Shown here piece by piece: positions 36,271-46,668 of a DNA stretch of 64,000 nt. The notes below the pieces were generated by a model. That model searched no databases, was not told the origin of the DNA, and saw only the letters and a list, made by a program, of their open reading frames with translations. Positions within the stretch are counted from its first letter, which is position 1. Every line of letters begins with the position of its first letter. Position numbers and translations under genes: made by a program. The DNA comes from Peptoniphilaceae bacterium (GTDB lineage: Bacteria > Bacillota > Clostridia > Tissierellales > Peptoniphilaceae), in assembly GCA_022779285.1 (NCBI GenBank), contig JALFST010000024.1:1-64000 (forward strand). Reading direction: 5' to 3'.

Positions 36271-38708
36271 TTCCACAGTATTACGAGATCAATAAAGCAG
36301 TGCGCCCTATTATTTTTTCGAGGGCAATTACAATTTTTCCGGGTCAGACAATACGATTTGATGTGGAATCGGACAGTGCCGAGGAAGTGATTCAATGGGC
36401 AAAAAAGAATCAAACAGGCGTGCTGTTTTTAACACAAAAGGATCCTATGAATGAGGCCCCGCAGCCGGAGGATTACGGATCCTTCGGCACCATTGTTGCA
36501 ATTCGAAGCTCATTCCGTATGCCGACGGGGTATAGTAAAGTGCTTGCCGAGGGCGTTTCTCGTGCAGAGCTTACGAAAATCGTCCGAACGGATCCCTATC
36601 CGGAGGCGGAGGTCCTGGAGTACATCTATCACCCGGAGAAATTTGTTTCCGATCGCAGGACGGATCTTTTGATTCGCCTTACGGCATCCGCAGCAAAAGA
36701 GTTTTTACAGGAATCCATGCAAATTCCGGAGAGCTTCCTTTATCCGTTGGCGAATTCAAAGGATCCGGGCGTCCTTGCGGATGAGCTGGCACCGCATTTG
36801 GATTTGAGAAATCAGGAGGCATTGGAGCTGCTGTCGGAGCTCAATGTGACGGAGCGGCTGATTCGCGTTCGTGAATATCTGGATCTGATGGGACAGCTGG
36901 CTGTTCTGGATCAGGAGATTCATGAAAGAGCTCAGGATCGAATGCAACAATCACAAAAAGAATACGTATTGCGTGAGCAGCTCAATATCATTCGGGAAGA
37001 GCTGGGAGAATCCACGGGCGATCCGGATTCGCTGGTGGATGATTATATGATGCAGCTTCATCAATCAGATATCCCTGATGAGATCCGGGAAGAGGTTGCG
37101 AAGGAGATCGAAAAATTAAGCTATGTTTCTCCGATGTCTCCGGAGCTGAATGTGATTCGCAGCTATCTGGACACGGTGTTTGAGCTGCCGTGGGGTCACT
37201 ATACGAAGGATCAGGCCGATCTGACGAAATCCCGCAAAATTCTGGATCGGGATCATTATGGCTTGAAAGAGGTAAAAGAGCGTATTTTGGAATTTATCGC
37301 GGTGCGTCAGCTTCGAAAGGATTCCAAGGGATCCATTCTCTGCCTTGTAGGGCCGCCGGGCGTGGGAAAAACTTCCATCGCGCGTTCAATCGCAAAATCG
37401 CTCAATCGCAAATTCACCTCCATGAGACTCGGCGGGGTGACCGACGAATCCGAAATTCGCGGGCATCGTCGCACCTATATCGGCGCCATGCCGGGTCGTA
37501 TTCTGTCGCAGATGATCAAGGTAGGCACGATGAATCCGCTCTTTCTCTTTGATGAGGTGGATAAAATCGGAAGCGACTTTCGCGGAGATCCGGCGAGCGC
37601 ACTTTTAGAGGTGTTGGATCCGGAGCAAAACAAAACCTTTCAGGACCGTTTTGTGGAATTTCCGTTTGATCTCTCTCAGGTCATGTTTTTAACCACGGCC
37701 AATACAACGGAGACGATTCCGGGTCCCCTGCTGGATCGCATGGAAGTGATTCGCATTCCGGGATATACCGAGGTTGAAAAATTCCAAATTGCAAAACGAT
37801 ATCTTTTGCCGAAGCAGCGTCAGGAGGCCGGTCTCACGGCAAGGCAGTGCTCGGTGGCGGATGCCGTGCTCCAGGAAATGATTTCACACTATACGCGAGA
37901 GGCGGGAGTACGGGAGTTGGAAAGACAGATCGGAAAAATTTGTCGTCGCACGGCCAAGAGGATCGTAGAAGGGGAATCCGCTGTACGTGTCAATCGGAAG
38001 AATGTCACCGAGTTCCTGGGTCAGCCGAAATTTTTGGATGAGGAATTGGAACGTATGCCGCAAATAGGCGTTGTGAACGGCCTTGCATGGACAGAGGCAG
38101 GCGGAGAAATTCTCAATGTGGAGGCAAACCAAATGCCCGGACATGGAGGGATTCAGCTCACCGGATCTATGGGAGCTGTGATGAAGGAATCCGCGCAGCT
38201 TGCCATCTCTTATCTGCGTGCCAATGCAAAACGGTATGGGCTTTCTCCATCCTTCTATGCCATGCAGGATTTACACATCCATATGCCGGAGGGCGCTGTA
38301 CCGAAGGACGGACCATCGGCAGGGGTCTCGATTGCGACAGCCCTGATTTCCGTGCTGACGGCGCGTCCCGTGCGAAGCGATATCGCGATGACGGGAGAAA
38401 TCACCCTGACGGGCAGGGTGCTTCCCATTGGAGGAGTTAAGGAAAAGATTTTAGCAGCAAAGCGCTACCACATCATGACGGTCTTTTTGCCGAAGGAAAA
38501 TATGCGGGATCTCAAGGAAATTGAAGAGGAGATTCAGGCGGGCATGGCATTCATTCCGGTTTCCACATTGGATGAAGTAGTGCAGGGCGCATTGCTGGCA
38601 CCGGTAGAAGTGAAGGCCCCTGTGATCTTTCAGGCGGAACAGGAAAATAAGAAAATCGGATTTCTGGCGGAACCGCTGCACAGAAGGAGCATGGGAGATC
38701 GGGTATGA
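36267..38708 (+). CDS. lon: Lon protease
   Basis: 813 aa. The N-terminal LAN substrate-binding domain spans about 1-210 and a coiled coil follows (about 215-260). The AAA+ domain has [14 protein letters not shown], and the C-terminal protease domain has the Ser-Lys dyad (Ser in [11 protein letters not shown], Lys in [12 protein letters not shown]). It is an ATP-dependent protease of damaged and regulatory proteins. ATGA overlaps at both ends make it translationally coupled to clpX and ysxC. Confidence 0.97.
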   Translation: MIPQYYEINKAVRPIIFSRAITIFPGQTIRFDVESDSAEEVIQWAKKNQTGVLFLTQKDPMNEAPQPEDYGSFGTIVAIRSSFRMPTGYSKVLAEGVSRAELTKIVRTDPYPEAEVLEYIYHPEKFVSDRRTDLLIRLTASAAKEFLQESMQIPESFLYPLANSKDPGVLADELAPHLDLRNQEALELLSELNVTERLIRVREYLDLMGQLAVLDQEIHERAQDRMQQSQKEYVLREQLNIIREELGESTGDPDSLVDDYMMQLHQSDIPDEIREEVAKEIEKLSYVSPMSPELNVIRSYLDTVFELPWGHYTKDQADLTKSRKILDRDHYGLKEVKERILEFIAVRQLRKDSKGSILCLVGPPGVGKTSIARSIAKSLNRKFTSMRLGGVTDESEIRGHRRTYIGAMPGRILSQMIKVGTMNPLFLFDEVDKIGSDFRGDPASALLEVLDPEQNKTFQDRFVEFPFDLSQVMFLTTANTTETIPGPLLDRMEVIRIPGYTEVEKFQIAKRYLLPKQRQEAGLTARQCSVADAVLQEMISHYTREAGVRELERQIGKICRRTAKRIVEGESAVRVNRKNVTEFLGQPKFLDEELERMPQIGVVNGLAWTEAGGEILNVEANQMPGHGGIQLTGSMGAVMKESAQLAISYLRANAKRYGLSPSFYAMQDLHIHMPEGAVPKDGPSAGVSIATALISVLTARPVRSDIAMTGEITLTGRVLPIGGVKEKILAAKRYHIMTVFLPKENMRDLKEIEEEIQAGMAFIPVSTLDEVVQGALLAPVEVKAPVIFQAEQENKKIGFLAEPLHRRSMGDRV

Positions 38709-39337
38709 AAATCATACGAGCCGAGCTGGAAGCTATGGCGGTGAAAGAAGAACAATATCCGGAGGAAATGCTTCCGGAAATCGCGCTTGCCGGGAGATCC
38801 AATGTGGGAAAGTCGACCTTGGTCAACCGCCTCTGTAATCGGAAGAAGCTGGCGTTCACCAGCTCCAGTCCCGGAAAAACACGAACTGTCAATTTTTATC
38901 GGATTGAGGCGGAGGCCGATGCTCAGCGAATTCACTTTCGCCTTGTAGATTTACCGGGATACGGGTTTGCCAAAGCCCCTAAATCCGAACAGGAGGCTTG
39001 GGCAAAGAGCATCAATGCGTACTTATCCTCACGCGAGATGCTGAAGGATGTCATCCTGCTCTGCGATCTGCGGCATAAGCCGACGGAACAGGATCAGACT
39101 ATGTTTGAGTGGATTCAAGGCGCGGGCTTTTCCGGAACTGTGATTGCCACAAAGGCGGATAAAGTGCCTCGAACACATGTCGCAAAGCAGGCAAAACAGA
39201 TTCGGCAGACGCTGGAAGGACTGCAGACGGATTGCCTTTTTCCGTATTCGGGATCGGACAAATCAGGCATGGAAAGCATTGAAAATTATTTATTGAAGCT
39301 GGTACAAGCCGCAATACCGGCCGGAAAACAAAAATGA
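38705..39337 (+). CDS. ysxC: Ribosome biogenesis GTPase YsxC/EngB
   Basis: 210 aa. G-motifs are GRSNVGKSTLVNR, the T-loop in SSSPGKTRTVN, DLPGYGFAKA and TKADK. It is required for assembly of the 50S subunit. It is last in the operon; its stop codon lies inside the left arm of the terminator hairpin. The lon-ysxC order is conserved in Firmicutes. Confidence 0.95.
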   Translation: MKIIRAELEAMAVKEEQYPEEMLPEIALAGRSNVGKSTLVNRLCNRKKLAFTSSSPGKTRTVNFYRIEAEADAQRIHFRLVDLPGYGFAKAPKSEQEAWAKSINAYLSSREMLKDVILLCDLRHKPTEQDQTMFEWIQGAGFSGTVIATKADKVPRTHVAKQAKQIRQTLEGLQTDCLFPYSGSDKSGMESIENYLLKLVQAAIPAGKQK

Positions 39338-39363
39338 GGGGACACATTCTCCTCATTTTTTTA
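39330..39363 (+). terminator. Terminator of the tig-clp-lon-ysxC operon
   Basis: AAAAATGAGG (39330-39339) pairs with CCTCATTTTT (39351-39360), followed by more T. The left arm overlaps the end of ysxC. Confidence 0.9.
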
Positions 39364-39399
39364 TAGTATTTTAGAGAAAATAAACCCCGGGAGAGGAAA

Positions 39400-41250
39400 A
39401 TGAAAGTTTTATTAACAAGCGATCACAATCCGATTGCAGTCAATGGGGTTGTCATCTCGACTATGAATCTGAAAAACGAGCTGGAGAAATTAGGCTGTGA
39501 GGTGCGCATTCTTTGCATGTCTTCTTCCTTCCGGTCTTACGTAGAGGAAGATTTCTATTACGTGGGAAGCATCCCTGCTCCGGTATATCCGGGAGTACGC
39601 ACAAGCCTGAACATCTGGAATCCCCTGGTGGATCAGCTCATCGAATGGAATCCGGATATCATTCACTCGCAATGTGAATACAGCTCTTATTTTTTTGCAA
39701 AGCGCATTGCAAATTCCTGTGATTGTCCCATCGTTCATACATATCATACTCTCTATGAATACTATACGCAGTATGCAGCCGGCGGCTTTGCGAAGGGCCT
39801 TATGTTTCCTTTCATCCGCTGGCGATTGAAGGATACGGATGTGATTATCGCGCCGACGGATAAAACAAGAGAAAGTCTCCGCACGAGGGACATCGGCAAT
39901 GATATTCGCGTGATTCCTACGGGAATTGATCTTTCTATGCATGAAAAACCGATTACGCCCGAGGAGAGAGAAAAAATTTATCTTCAGTGGAAAATTCCTG
40001 AGGACGCGTTTCTTTATGGAACAGTGGGCAGGGTTGCCGTAGAGAAAAACATTCATGAGCTTCTTATCGTGCACAAGCAGTTTCTCAAGACACATCCGGA
40101 GGCGATTCTGATCCTGGTGGGAGACGGAAAGGATCGCTCTCATATCGAAGAAGAGATCGACACCCTCGGTATTCGTGAGCATGTGCGTCTGACAGGGATG
40201 ATCGAAGCCAAAAAAGTATTTAAATTTTACAAGATATTAAGTATCTTCGTTTCGGCATCCGTTTCCGAAACACAGGGATTGACATATATCGAGGCTTTGG
40301 CAAACGGAGTGCCGGTGGTTGCCAGAAAGGACCTGGCAATTTCCGGAATCGTGCGAGACGGAATCAACGGCTATCAGTACGAGTCCGAGGAGCAGATGCT
40401 GGGTTATCTCAACCGGCTTGCGGAGGATGCCGCTCTTCGCAAGGCGTTAGCTGCCGGAGCTGAGGCGGCACGTCATGAATTCGGCACGGAGGTATTCGGA
40501 AAGCGCGTGTACGAGCTTTATAAAGAGGTGGTCAATCGAGAGGGATTTCCGGAATGGCGAGAGGAATCCGAGCAACACTCGCTCCGGTCGCCTGCAGAAA
40601 TTCTTGAAGAAAGGCTTGAGGCTCGATTTCCATCCGATGAAAAAAAAGTCAAGCGAATTCGCCGCTGGGTTTCCATCAGCTCGGTTTTGAGCATCGTGAT
40701 TATGGTAGTGCTCGGCGTGCTGGCATTTCAGCATGGCTATTTCACAGATCCCGAAAAGATGCGCGCCCTGATCGAACGTTCAGGCATATGGGGACCGCTG
40801 ATTTTTATGTTATTGCAGGTTTTTCAATGCCTGATTCCCATTATTCCGGGCGGAGTGACTCTGGTTTTGGGAGTGGCGATTTTCGGACCTGTCTGGGGGT
40901 TTGTTTATAATTTTGTAGGGATCCAAATCGGAGAGATCCTGGCATTCGTCGTAGCGCGCATTTTAGGATTGACATTTGTGCGGTCTATGGTGAGCGAGGA
41001 AACCTTTCAAAAATATATCGGATGGCTCGATCGCAATCAGACAAAATTCAATCGATTTTTCATCATCATGATCCTGCTGCCGGGAATGCCTGATGATTTT
41101 CTCTGTATGGTGGCAGGGCTGTCCAAGATGTCCTTTGGATATTTTGTGTTCAACCTGATGTGGGCAAAGGCTCCTACGGTGTTAGCCTACGCATTCTTTA
41201 TGAAGCCGATTTTATGGCTTCAGAGATATCTGTTTCAGCTTTTCCCATGA
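39400..41250 (+). CDS. Fusion: GT4 glycosyltransferase + VTT/DedA-type membrane domain
   Basis: 616 aa. Residues 1 to about 380 form a full GT4 enzyme close to diacylglycerol glucosyltransferases (start MKVLLTSDHNPIAVNGV; HTYHTLYEYYTQY; E-x7-E in SETQGLTYIEALANG). After a charged linker, residues from about 425 to the end carry six hydrophobic segments of the VTT/SNARE-associated family, with PIIPGGVTLVLGVAIFGP and PGMPDDFLCMVAGLS. GT4 enzymes of this type make glucosyl-diacylglycerol on the inner leaflet, and VTT proteins include lipid scramblases and flippases. The fusion suggests synthesis and translocation of a glycolipid in one polypeptide. That link is inferred. Confidence 0.85.
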   Translation: MKVLLTSDHNPIAVNGVVISTMNLKNELEKLGCEVRILCMSSSFRSYVEEDFYYVGSIPAPVYPGVRTSLNIWNPLVDQLIEWNPDIIHSQCEYSSYFFAKRIANSCDCPIVHTYHTLYEYYTQYAAGGFAKGLMFPFIRWRLKDTDVIIAPTDKTRESLRTRDIGNDIRVIPTGIDLSMHEKPITPEEREKIYLQWKIPEDAFLYGTVGRVAVEKNIHELLIVHKQFLKTHPEAILILVGDGKDRSHIEEEIDTLGIREHVRLTGMIEAKKVFKFYKILSIFVSASVSETQGLTYIEALANGVPVVARKDLAISGIVRDGINGYQYESEEQMLGYLNRLAEDAALRKALAAGAEAARHEFGTEVFGKRVYELYKEVVNREGFPEWREESEQHSLRSPAEILEERLEARFPSDEKKVKRIRRWVSISSVLSIVIMVVLGVLAFQHGYFTDPEKMRALIERSGIWGPLIFMLLQVFQCLIPIIPGGVTLVLGVAIFGPVWGFVYNFVGIQIGEILAFVVARILGLTFVRSMVSEETFQKYIGWLDRNQTKFNRFFIIMILLPGMPDDFLCMVAGLSKMSFGYFVFNLMWAKAPTVLAYAFFMKPILWLQRYLFQLFP

Positions 41251-41320
41251 GATTTTTTTCAAAGGGTATCAGTAATTCTGAAAGAAAAAACTATAAAAAA
41301 ATGAAGATTGGAAGGATACA

Positions 41321-41875
41321 ATGGTGGAAATCAATGGCAATATCATCGGCGAACAGGTAAGAAGCGCCGCAGAGGAACTGATCAAGGCTGCGGATTTGAA
41401 GGATGGAGATCTTTTTGTGCTGGGATGCAGTACGAGCGAGGTCCATGGAGCACATATCGGGAAAAGCAGCAGCGAGGAAATCGGCGCGGAAATCATCCGC
41501 TCTTTGCTTTCGGTGTTGAAACCACGCGGAATTGCGCTGGCTGTACAAGGATGTGAGCACATTAACCGCGGACTGACAATCGAGCGCTCCGTTGCGGAGC
41601 GTCTCGGATTCGAAGAGGTGACCGTAGTTCCCAGCCTTCATGCAGGAGGCGCCGCAAGCATGGCGGCTTTTGATCAGATGGACGATCCCATCGTGGTCGA
41701 GCATATTGTAGCGAAGGCGGGGATGGACATCGGAGACACTGCAATCGGCATGCACGTTCGTTTTGTACAGATTCCGGTCCGGCTCTCGATCAAGCAAATC
41801 GGAGAGGCACATCTGACGGCTTTGCGTTCTCGCCCGAAGCTTGTGGGCGGAGAGAGAGCAATCTATCACCGCTGA
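41321..41875 (+). CDS. ywlG: UPF0340/TIGR01440 family protein (YwlG-like)
   Basis: 184 aa. Matches the YwlG family: [50 protein letters not shown] and [12 protein letters not shown]. It is soluble and widespread in Firmicutes, without an established function. GGAAGG precedes the ATG. A bidirectional terminator separates it from the minus-strand rubredoxin. Confidence 0.88.
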   Translation: MVEINGNIIGEQVRSAAEELIKAADLKDGDLFVLGCSTSEVHGAHIGKSSSEEIGAEIIRSLLSVLKPRGIALAVQGCEHINRGLTIERSVAERLGFEEVTVVPSLHAGGAASMAAFDQMDDPIVVEHIVAKAGMDIGDTAIGMHVRFVQIPVRLSIKQIGEAHLTALRSRPKLVGGERAIYHR

Positions 41876-41888
41876 GAATTATCAGCTC

Positions 41889-41931
41889 AAAAAAAAGCCC
41901 CCTTTGAGGATCCTCAAAGGGGGCTTTTTTT
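41889..41931. terminator. Bidirectional terminator between ywlG and rubredoxin
   Basis: A nearly perfect palindrome centred on GAGGATCCTC with arms GCCCCCTTTGAGG and CCTCAAAGGGGGC, flanked by A7 and T7, so it serves both converging genes. Confidence 0.95.
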
Positions 41932-41933
41932 GA

Positions 41934-42095
41934 TTATTCAACCGGCTCAAACATATCCTTGTTTACGCCGCAGACCGGGCATACCCAATCCTCAGGGATA
42001 TCTTCAAATGCCGTTCCCGGCTTGATTCCGGAATCCGGATCACCAATTTCGGGATCATAGATGTAACCGCAAGCTGTGCACTCATACTTTTTCAT
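41934..42095 (-). CDS. rub: Rubredoxin
   Basis: 53 aa: [19 protein letters not shown] at the start and [17 protein letters not shown] at the end. The two CxxCG motifs bind a single Fe in a Cys4 site. AGGAGG lies 9 bp upstream of the start codon on the minus strand. In anaerobes rubredoxin passes electrons to peroxide- and superoxide-detoxifying enzymes. It is a single-gene unit facing ywlG. Full family length and all conserved residues present. Confidence 0.96.
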   Translation of the reverse strand: MKKYECTACGYIYDPEIGDPDSGIKPGTAFEDIPEDWVCPVCGVNKDMFEPVE

Positions 42096-42146
42096 CAAAA
42101 TATCCTCCTCAGTCTTTTATACTGCAGGTAAATGCTGTACGTTGAT

Positions 42147-42175
42147 ATTATATCTTATTTTATTGTTCAGGTCAC
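42147..42175 (-). promoter_or_regulatory. Candidate rubredoxin promoter
   Basis: Minus-strand TATAAT (42152-42147) about 50 bp before the start codon; GTGACC 17 bp further up is a weak -35. Confidence 0.45.
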
Positions 42176-42282
42176 GTTTCTCGTTATCATTTCAGAGTAT
42201 AAAAGCATTCCGGAATTAACAATTGCGCTTCCGATTGAGAAAGGACGAATCGGGTATCTTTATGTCCGAAAGTGGGGAAAGT

Positions 42283-42690
42283 ATGATGTTTATTTATTCC
42301 GGAACGGTTTCCAGCAGTATCCATGCGATATGCGAGAGAATCCGTACTGTTGTCGAACAAGTAAATATTTCCGTTCCCATGACGGATGATACCGCATCGG
42401 ATCTTCGTTTGATATTGAGTGAGCTGATGATCAACGGCTGTGAGCATGGAAATCGCAATCAGCGAACAAAAATGGTATCCTTGGAGCTTGAGGCTCGAGA
42501 CGGTGAGATCGTGATCCGTGTCGGAGACGAGGGAGGCGGTTTTACCGTGAATCCGCACTCGGAGTCCGCAGACCCGTGTCGCTGTTCAGGCAGAGGCTTA
42601 CGGATCGTGAAGGCGTTGTGTAAAGAGTTTTCTGTAGATTCCAAAGGAGTACGCTGCGTGTTCAGTACAAAAAAACAGCAACAGCTTTGA
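42283..42690 (+). CDS. RsbW/SpoIIAB-like histidine-kinase-type ATPase
   Basis: 135 aa from ATG 42283 (GGGGA 6 bp upstream); ATG 42262 would add seven residues. HATPase_c_2 motifs: N-box LSELMINGCEHGN, G1 VGDEGGGF and G2 GRGLRIVKALC. The family includes anti-sigma serine kinases (RsbW, SpoIIAB). No partner anti-anti-sigma or sigma gene is adjacent, so the target is unknown. It has its own terminator. Confidence 0.8.
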   Translation: MMFIYSGTVSSSIHAICERIRTVVEQVNISVPMTDDTASDLRLILSELMINGCEHGNRNQRTKMVSLELEARDGEIVIRVGDEGGGFTVNPHSESADPCRCSGRGLRIVKALCKEFSVDSKGVRCVFSTKKQQQL

Positions 42691-42725
42691 AGAAGACCGG
42701 TTCAAAAGCCGTACCGTGAAAAATT

Positions 42726-42748
42726 CAGGGTTCTACCCTGTTTTTTTT
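42726..42748 (+). terminator. Terminator after the RsbW-like gene
   Basis: CAGGGT-TCT-ACCCTG followed by T8. Confidence 0.88.
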
Positions 42749-42773
42749 GATTCACATTCTTTTATGCTAAAAT
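42747..42773 (+). promoter_or_regulatory. typA promoter
   Basis: Extended -10 TGCTAAAAT (42765-42773), with a weak -35 TTGATT (42747-42752) at 15 bp; about 28 bp before the start. Confidence 0.5.
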
Positions 42774-42800
42774 ATTGTGATACCAACAAGGAGCAAATGA

Positions 42801-44681
42801 ATGACGAAACGAAATGAAATACGAAACGTGGCGATTATCGCTCACGTTGATCACGGGAAGACCACGCTTGTAGATGCTCTTCTCAAGACAAGCGGCTCGA
42901 TCCGTGCGAATCAGGAGGTTCAGGAGAGAGTCATGGATTCCAATGCTTTGGAAAGAGAGCGTGGAATTACCATTTTATCGAAGAATACGGCAGTCAATTT
43001 TCACGATACCAAGATCAATATCATCGATACGCCGGGACATGCCGATTTCGGCGGAGAGGTTGAGCGCGTTCTGAAAATGTGTGATGGTGTCATCCTTGTG
43101 ATTGACGCCTTTGAAGGTCCGATGCCGCAAACGAAGTTCGTGCTTCGCAAGGCTATTGATTTGCGGCTTCCGGCGATTATTTGCATCAATAAGGTGGACA
43201 GACCGGATGCGCGCATTGAGGAAGTCAAGGATGAAATTCTCGATCTTTTTATCGCACTGGATGCCCCCGAGGAATATTTGGAAAGCCCCACGATTTATGC
43301 GACGGCAAAGGCGGGATGGGCGATGAATCAGGAGCAATGGGATGCCTGTGGCGGCTATGTACAAAGCCCCGGGCAAAGCGGGGGCAAGGATATGGCGCCT
43401 CTGCTGCAGATGGTGCTGGATTATATTCCGGCGCCGGAGAGCGACGCGGAGGCTCCCTTTAAGCTTTTGATTTCGACAATCGACTATAACGACTATGTCG
43501 GACGCATCGGAATCGGAGAAATTGAGCAGGGAACCGTCCATGTGAATGACGAAGCCGTGATTACCAATTACAACGACCCTTCGAAGTCCAAAAAGATTCG
43601 AATTACCAAGATTTTTGAATTTGACGGACTCAACCGGGTTCCCGTGGAAGAGTCAAGCTTCGGCGCTATTGTTGCGGTTTCCGGCGTAGAAGGCATCGAA
43701 GTGGGGGATACGCTCAGCTCTGCAGAGGACACCTCACCGTTGCCCTTTGTGCGCATTTCGGAGCCGACGCTGCAAATGCATTTTTCGGTCAACAATTCTC
43801 CGTTTGCCGGAAGATCCGGCAAATTTGTGACATCAAGACATCTTCGTGCCCGTCTGGAAAAGGAGCTGCAGACGGATGTCAGCCTGCGCGTTGCGGATGG
43901 TGACAGCACCGATGATTTCATCGTCAGCGGGCGAGGCGAATTACATCTTTCCGTGCTCATTGAAACCATGCGCAGAGAAGGGTATGAATTCATGGTTTCC
44001 AAGCCGGAGGTTACGCTGCGACACGATGAAAACGGCAAGGTTCTTGAACCTATCGAGATCGCGACGGTAGATGTGGATCAGGAATTTTCAGGCTCGGTGA
44101 TTCAGGCGCTCGGTCAGCGCAAGGGAGAGCTGGCAGAGATGAAAACCTCTCCTTCCGGATATACGCGGCTTGTATTCCGTATTCCCGCCCGCGGATTGAT
44201 CGGATATCGTCAGCAGCTGCTGACAGATACTCGTGGAACGGGGATTTTGAATAACGAGTTTGATACGTATGAGCCGTATAAGGGAGAAATTCCCCGCAGA
44301 GCATTGGGCTCGCTTATCGCCTTTGAGACAGGTACAACGACGACCTACGGACTTTTCAGCGCACAGGAGAGAGGCATTCTCTTTTTGGGGGCCGGAGAAG
44401 AGGTCTATGAAGGTGAAATCGTGGGCTCGAATCCCAAGGGGCTGGATCTGGAAGTCAATGTGTGCCGAAAAAAGGCACTGACAAATATCCGATCGGCGGC
44501 GTCGGATGATTCTCTGAAGCTCAGTCCGCCGAATCGCCTGAGCTTGGAGCAAATGATGGAATTTGTCGAATCGGATGAGCTGATTGAGGTCACACCGGAT
44601 GCGCTGCGTTTGCGCAAGAGCATTTTGAACACGCAGCTTCGTTATAAAGCGCATAATCGAAAGAAGTCGATGCAGAACTGA
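42801..44681 (+). CDS. typA: Translational GTPase TypA/BipA
   Basis: 626 aa. G1 is AHVDHGKTTLVDAL, the switch region has ERERGITILSKN, G3 is DTPGHADFGGE and G4 INKVDR. EF-G-like domains II, III and V follow, and the BipA-specific C-terminal domain holds RGLIGYRQQLLTDTRGTG. It is a ribosome-binding GTPase in 50S assembly and stress adaptation. AAGGAG precedes the start. Confidence 0.97.
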   Translation: MTKRNEIRNVAIIAHVDHGKTTLVDALLKTSGSIRANQEVQERVMDSNALERERGITILSKNTAVNFHDTKINIIDTPGHADFGGEVERVLKMCDGVILVIDAFEGPMPQTKFVLRKAIDLRLPAIICINKVDRPDARIEEVKDEILDLFIALDAPEEYLESPTIYATAKAGWAMNQEQWDACGGYVQSPGQSGGKDMAPLLQMVLDYIPAPESDAEAPFKLLISTIDYNDYVGRIGIGEIEQGTVHVNDEAVITNYNDPSKSKKIRITKIFEFDGLNRVPVEESSFGAIVAVSGVEGIEVGDTLSSAEDTSPLPFVRISEPTLQMHFSVNNSPFAGRSGKFVTSRHLRARLEKELQTDVSLRVADGDSTDDFIVSGRGELHLSVLIETMRREGYEFMVSKPEVTLRHDENGKVLEPIEIATVDVDQEFSGSVIQALGQRKGELAEMKTSPSGYTRLVFRIPARGLIGYRQQLLTDTRGTGILNNEFDTYEPYKGEIPRRALGSLIAFETGTTTTYGLFSAQERGILFLGAGEEVYEGEIVGSNPKGLDLEVNVCRKKALTNIRSAASDDSLKLSPPNRLSLEQMMEFVESDELIEVTPDALRLRKSILNTQLRYKAHNRKKSMQN

Positions 44682-44704
44682 AGCCGTAGAATTGAGGCGC
44701 AAGC

Positions 44705-46162
44705 ATGTCCCCTTTCAAACTATATCAATTCATTGCCTCGAACTATGCATGGATCAACCTGATCTTAGTAGGACTCGTGATTTATATGGGCCGGCATAAG
44801 TCATCCCGTTCCACCATGATCTGGCTGATGGCGCTTGCACTTTTTCCTGTGATCGGCTTTATCCCGTATCTGCTGATGGGAAAGGATACCCGCAGACGCA
44901 ATATGTTTCGCCTGAAGGCCGAGCAGGATAAATACGTGCAGCGGGAAACGGCCCTGCAATGGATGGAAATCAGCGAATCGCAACGGGAGGGTATTCGGCC
45001 GGGCTTCGAGGACTACAGTGAGCTGATCGGCTTGAACCTGCGCCTGGATCGAAGCGTTGTGACCACGGACAATGAAGTGAGAATCTTTACAGACGGTGCG
45101 TCCAAATTTCATACGCTTTTAGAAGACATTGAAAATGCGCACGCGACCATTGAAATGCAATATTATATTGTTAAGTCCGATCGTTTGGGCAAGGCTGTGA
45201 TGGACGCATTGATCCGCGCTGCAAAACGCGGTGTGAAAATCCGGTTTTTAACGGACGGGCTGGGTGGCCGTGATCTCAAAAAATCCGATGTGAACAGACT
45301 GCGGGCTGCGGGTGTGCATACAGCGGAATTTTTTCCGTCGCTGCTCAGCATTATCAATTTACGTATGAATTATCGAAATCACAGAAAACTGGTGATCATT
45401 GATGATAAAATCGGCTATATCGGCGGATTCAATGTAGGCGACGAATATGTCGGGAGATATCCGCGTTTTGGAAATTGGAGAGATACGCATTTGCGAATTG
45501 ACGGAGGAGCTACCGTCGATCTGAAGATTCGTTTTTTGATGGATTGGTATTATGCAAGCGGGGAAGATCCGGCCGAAGAACCGGATATCAAGCCGCAGGG
45601 AAACCCGGAGGGAAATATTCCCTGTCAATTGGTGACGAGCGGACCGGATACGGAATATCCGAACATCAAATACGCGCTGATCAAGATGATTCAATCGGCA
45701 AACCATGAGATTTACATTCAGACTCCTTATTTTATTCCGGATGCGACCGTGATGGAGATTCTTCTTGTTGCCATTCAACAGGGGGTTAAAGTCAATCTGA
45801 TGATCCCGGACAGGCCTGATCATCCCGTGGTATATCCGGCGACTCTTTCCCATGCGGGGGAGCTCATCCGGCATGGAGCTTCCGTGTATCGCTATGAAGG
45901 GGGATTTCTTCATTCCAAGGTCATCCTGATCGATGATTTTATCTCGATGGTGGGATCGGCGAATGTGGATGAACGGTCATTTTCTCTCAACTTTGAGGCA
46001 TCGGAGATCGTTTACTCAAAAAAAATCAATCGCAGATTGCGCAGAGCCTTTGAAGAGGATGTCAGGAAATCCACACTTCTTACCGCGGAGGTTTATGAGA
46101 AGAGATCCCTGTGGATGAAAATTCGCCAGCCGTTATGCCGTTTGGCATCGCCGATTTTGTAG
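44705..46162 (+). CDS. cls: Cardiolipin synthase
   Basis: 485 aa. Two N-terminal transmembrane helices (about 12-30, 38-58) precede two phospholipase-D HKD motifs: NHRKLVIIDDKIGYIGGFN and LHSKVILIDDFISMVGSAN. It condenses two phosphatidylglycerols to cardiolipin in the membrane. It is 23 bp after typA without a terminator, so read-through from typA is likely. Confidence 0.94.
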   Translation: MSPFKLYQFIASNYAWINLILVGLVIYMGRHKSSRSTMIWLMALALFPVIGFIPYLLMGKDTRRRNMFRLKAEQDKYVQRETALQWMEISESQREGIRPGFEDYSELIGLNLRLDRSVVTTDNEVRIFTDGASKFHTLLEDIENAHATIEMQYYIVKSDRLGKAVMDALIRAAKRGVKIRFLTDGLGGRDLKKSDVNRLRAAGVHTAEFFPSLLSIINLRMNYRNHRKLVIIDDKIGYIGGFNVGDEYVGRYPRFGNWRDTHLRIDGGATVDLKIRFLMDWYYASGEDPAEEPDIKPQGNPEGNIPCQLVTSGPDTEYPNIKYALIKMIQSANHEIYIQTPYFIPDATVMEILLVAIQQGVKVNLMIPDRPDHPVVYPATLSHAGELIRHGASVYRYEGGFLHSKVILIDDFISMVGSANVDERSFSLNFEASEIVYSKKINRRLRRAFEEDVRKSTLLTAEVYEKRSLWMKIRQPLCRLASPIL

Positions 46163-46194
46163 GAGCGTTTACGGCGTATGATCAAGGAGGAACT

Positions 46195-46668
46195 ATGAAG
46201 AAAAAAATCGTATCGACCGTTCTCAGCACGCTTATTTTCATACTCATGATTGTTCTTGGAGCGGTTGCCGCATTCTTCTACCGGCAGCTGAATTACGGGA
46301 ATGCGGAAAATCAACCGGTTTTACTTTTGACAATGCGCGTGGCATATATACTCAATGCGTTGATTGCGCTTTTCATCCTGGTTCATGTGCTTGTGCTCGC
46401 ATTGGACCGAAAAGCCGGAGGCTTTGAGTTAATATTGGGCCTTTTGGAGGCGGCGTTTTTTCTTTGTTCCGCTCCTGTTCTTGTAACCTTCTGGCGCGGA
46501 TTGTTTTTGGATTCTGCGGGCATGGGGACGCTTTTCAGCAATACGCTGCTGCTGAGCCCGTGGATTCTGGGGCTGTTCGTCGGCGCAATTTATTTATTTT
46601 TACAGGTAATCCGTCTTCTGTTTTTCAGAGAAACAGAAGTTCACGATAATAAAAAGGAGGAATCATGA
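46195..46668 (+). CDS. Small integral membrane protein, four predicted helices
   Basis: 157 aa from ATG 46195 (AAGGAGGAACT upstream; the longer frame from 46111 overlaps cls). Four hydrophobic segments lie near 7-30, 45-65, 78-100 and 120-145. Lys-rich start and charged C-terminus (RETEVHDNKKEES) point to both ends in the cytoplasm. No known family recognised. The stop overlaps the rex start (ATGA), so it is co-translated with the redox repressor. Confidence 0.7.
   Translation: MKKKIVSTVLSTLIFILMIVLGAVAAFFYRQLNYGNAENQPVLLLTMRVAYILNALIALFILVHVLVLALDRKAGGFELILGLLEAAFFLCSAPVLVTFWRGLFLDSAGMGTLFSNTLLLSPWILGLFVGAIYLFLQVIRLLFFRETEVHDNKKEES

Noticed and set aside
46600..46664. Rex operator near rex or typA
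   Set aside because: No TTGTTA-N6-TAACAA palindrome; only isolated TTGTGA half-like words.
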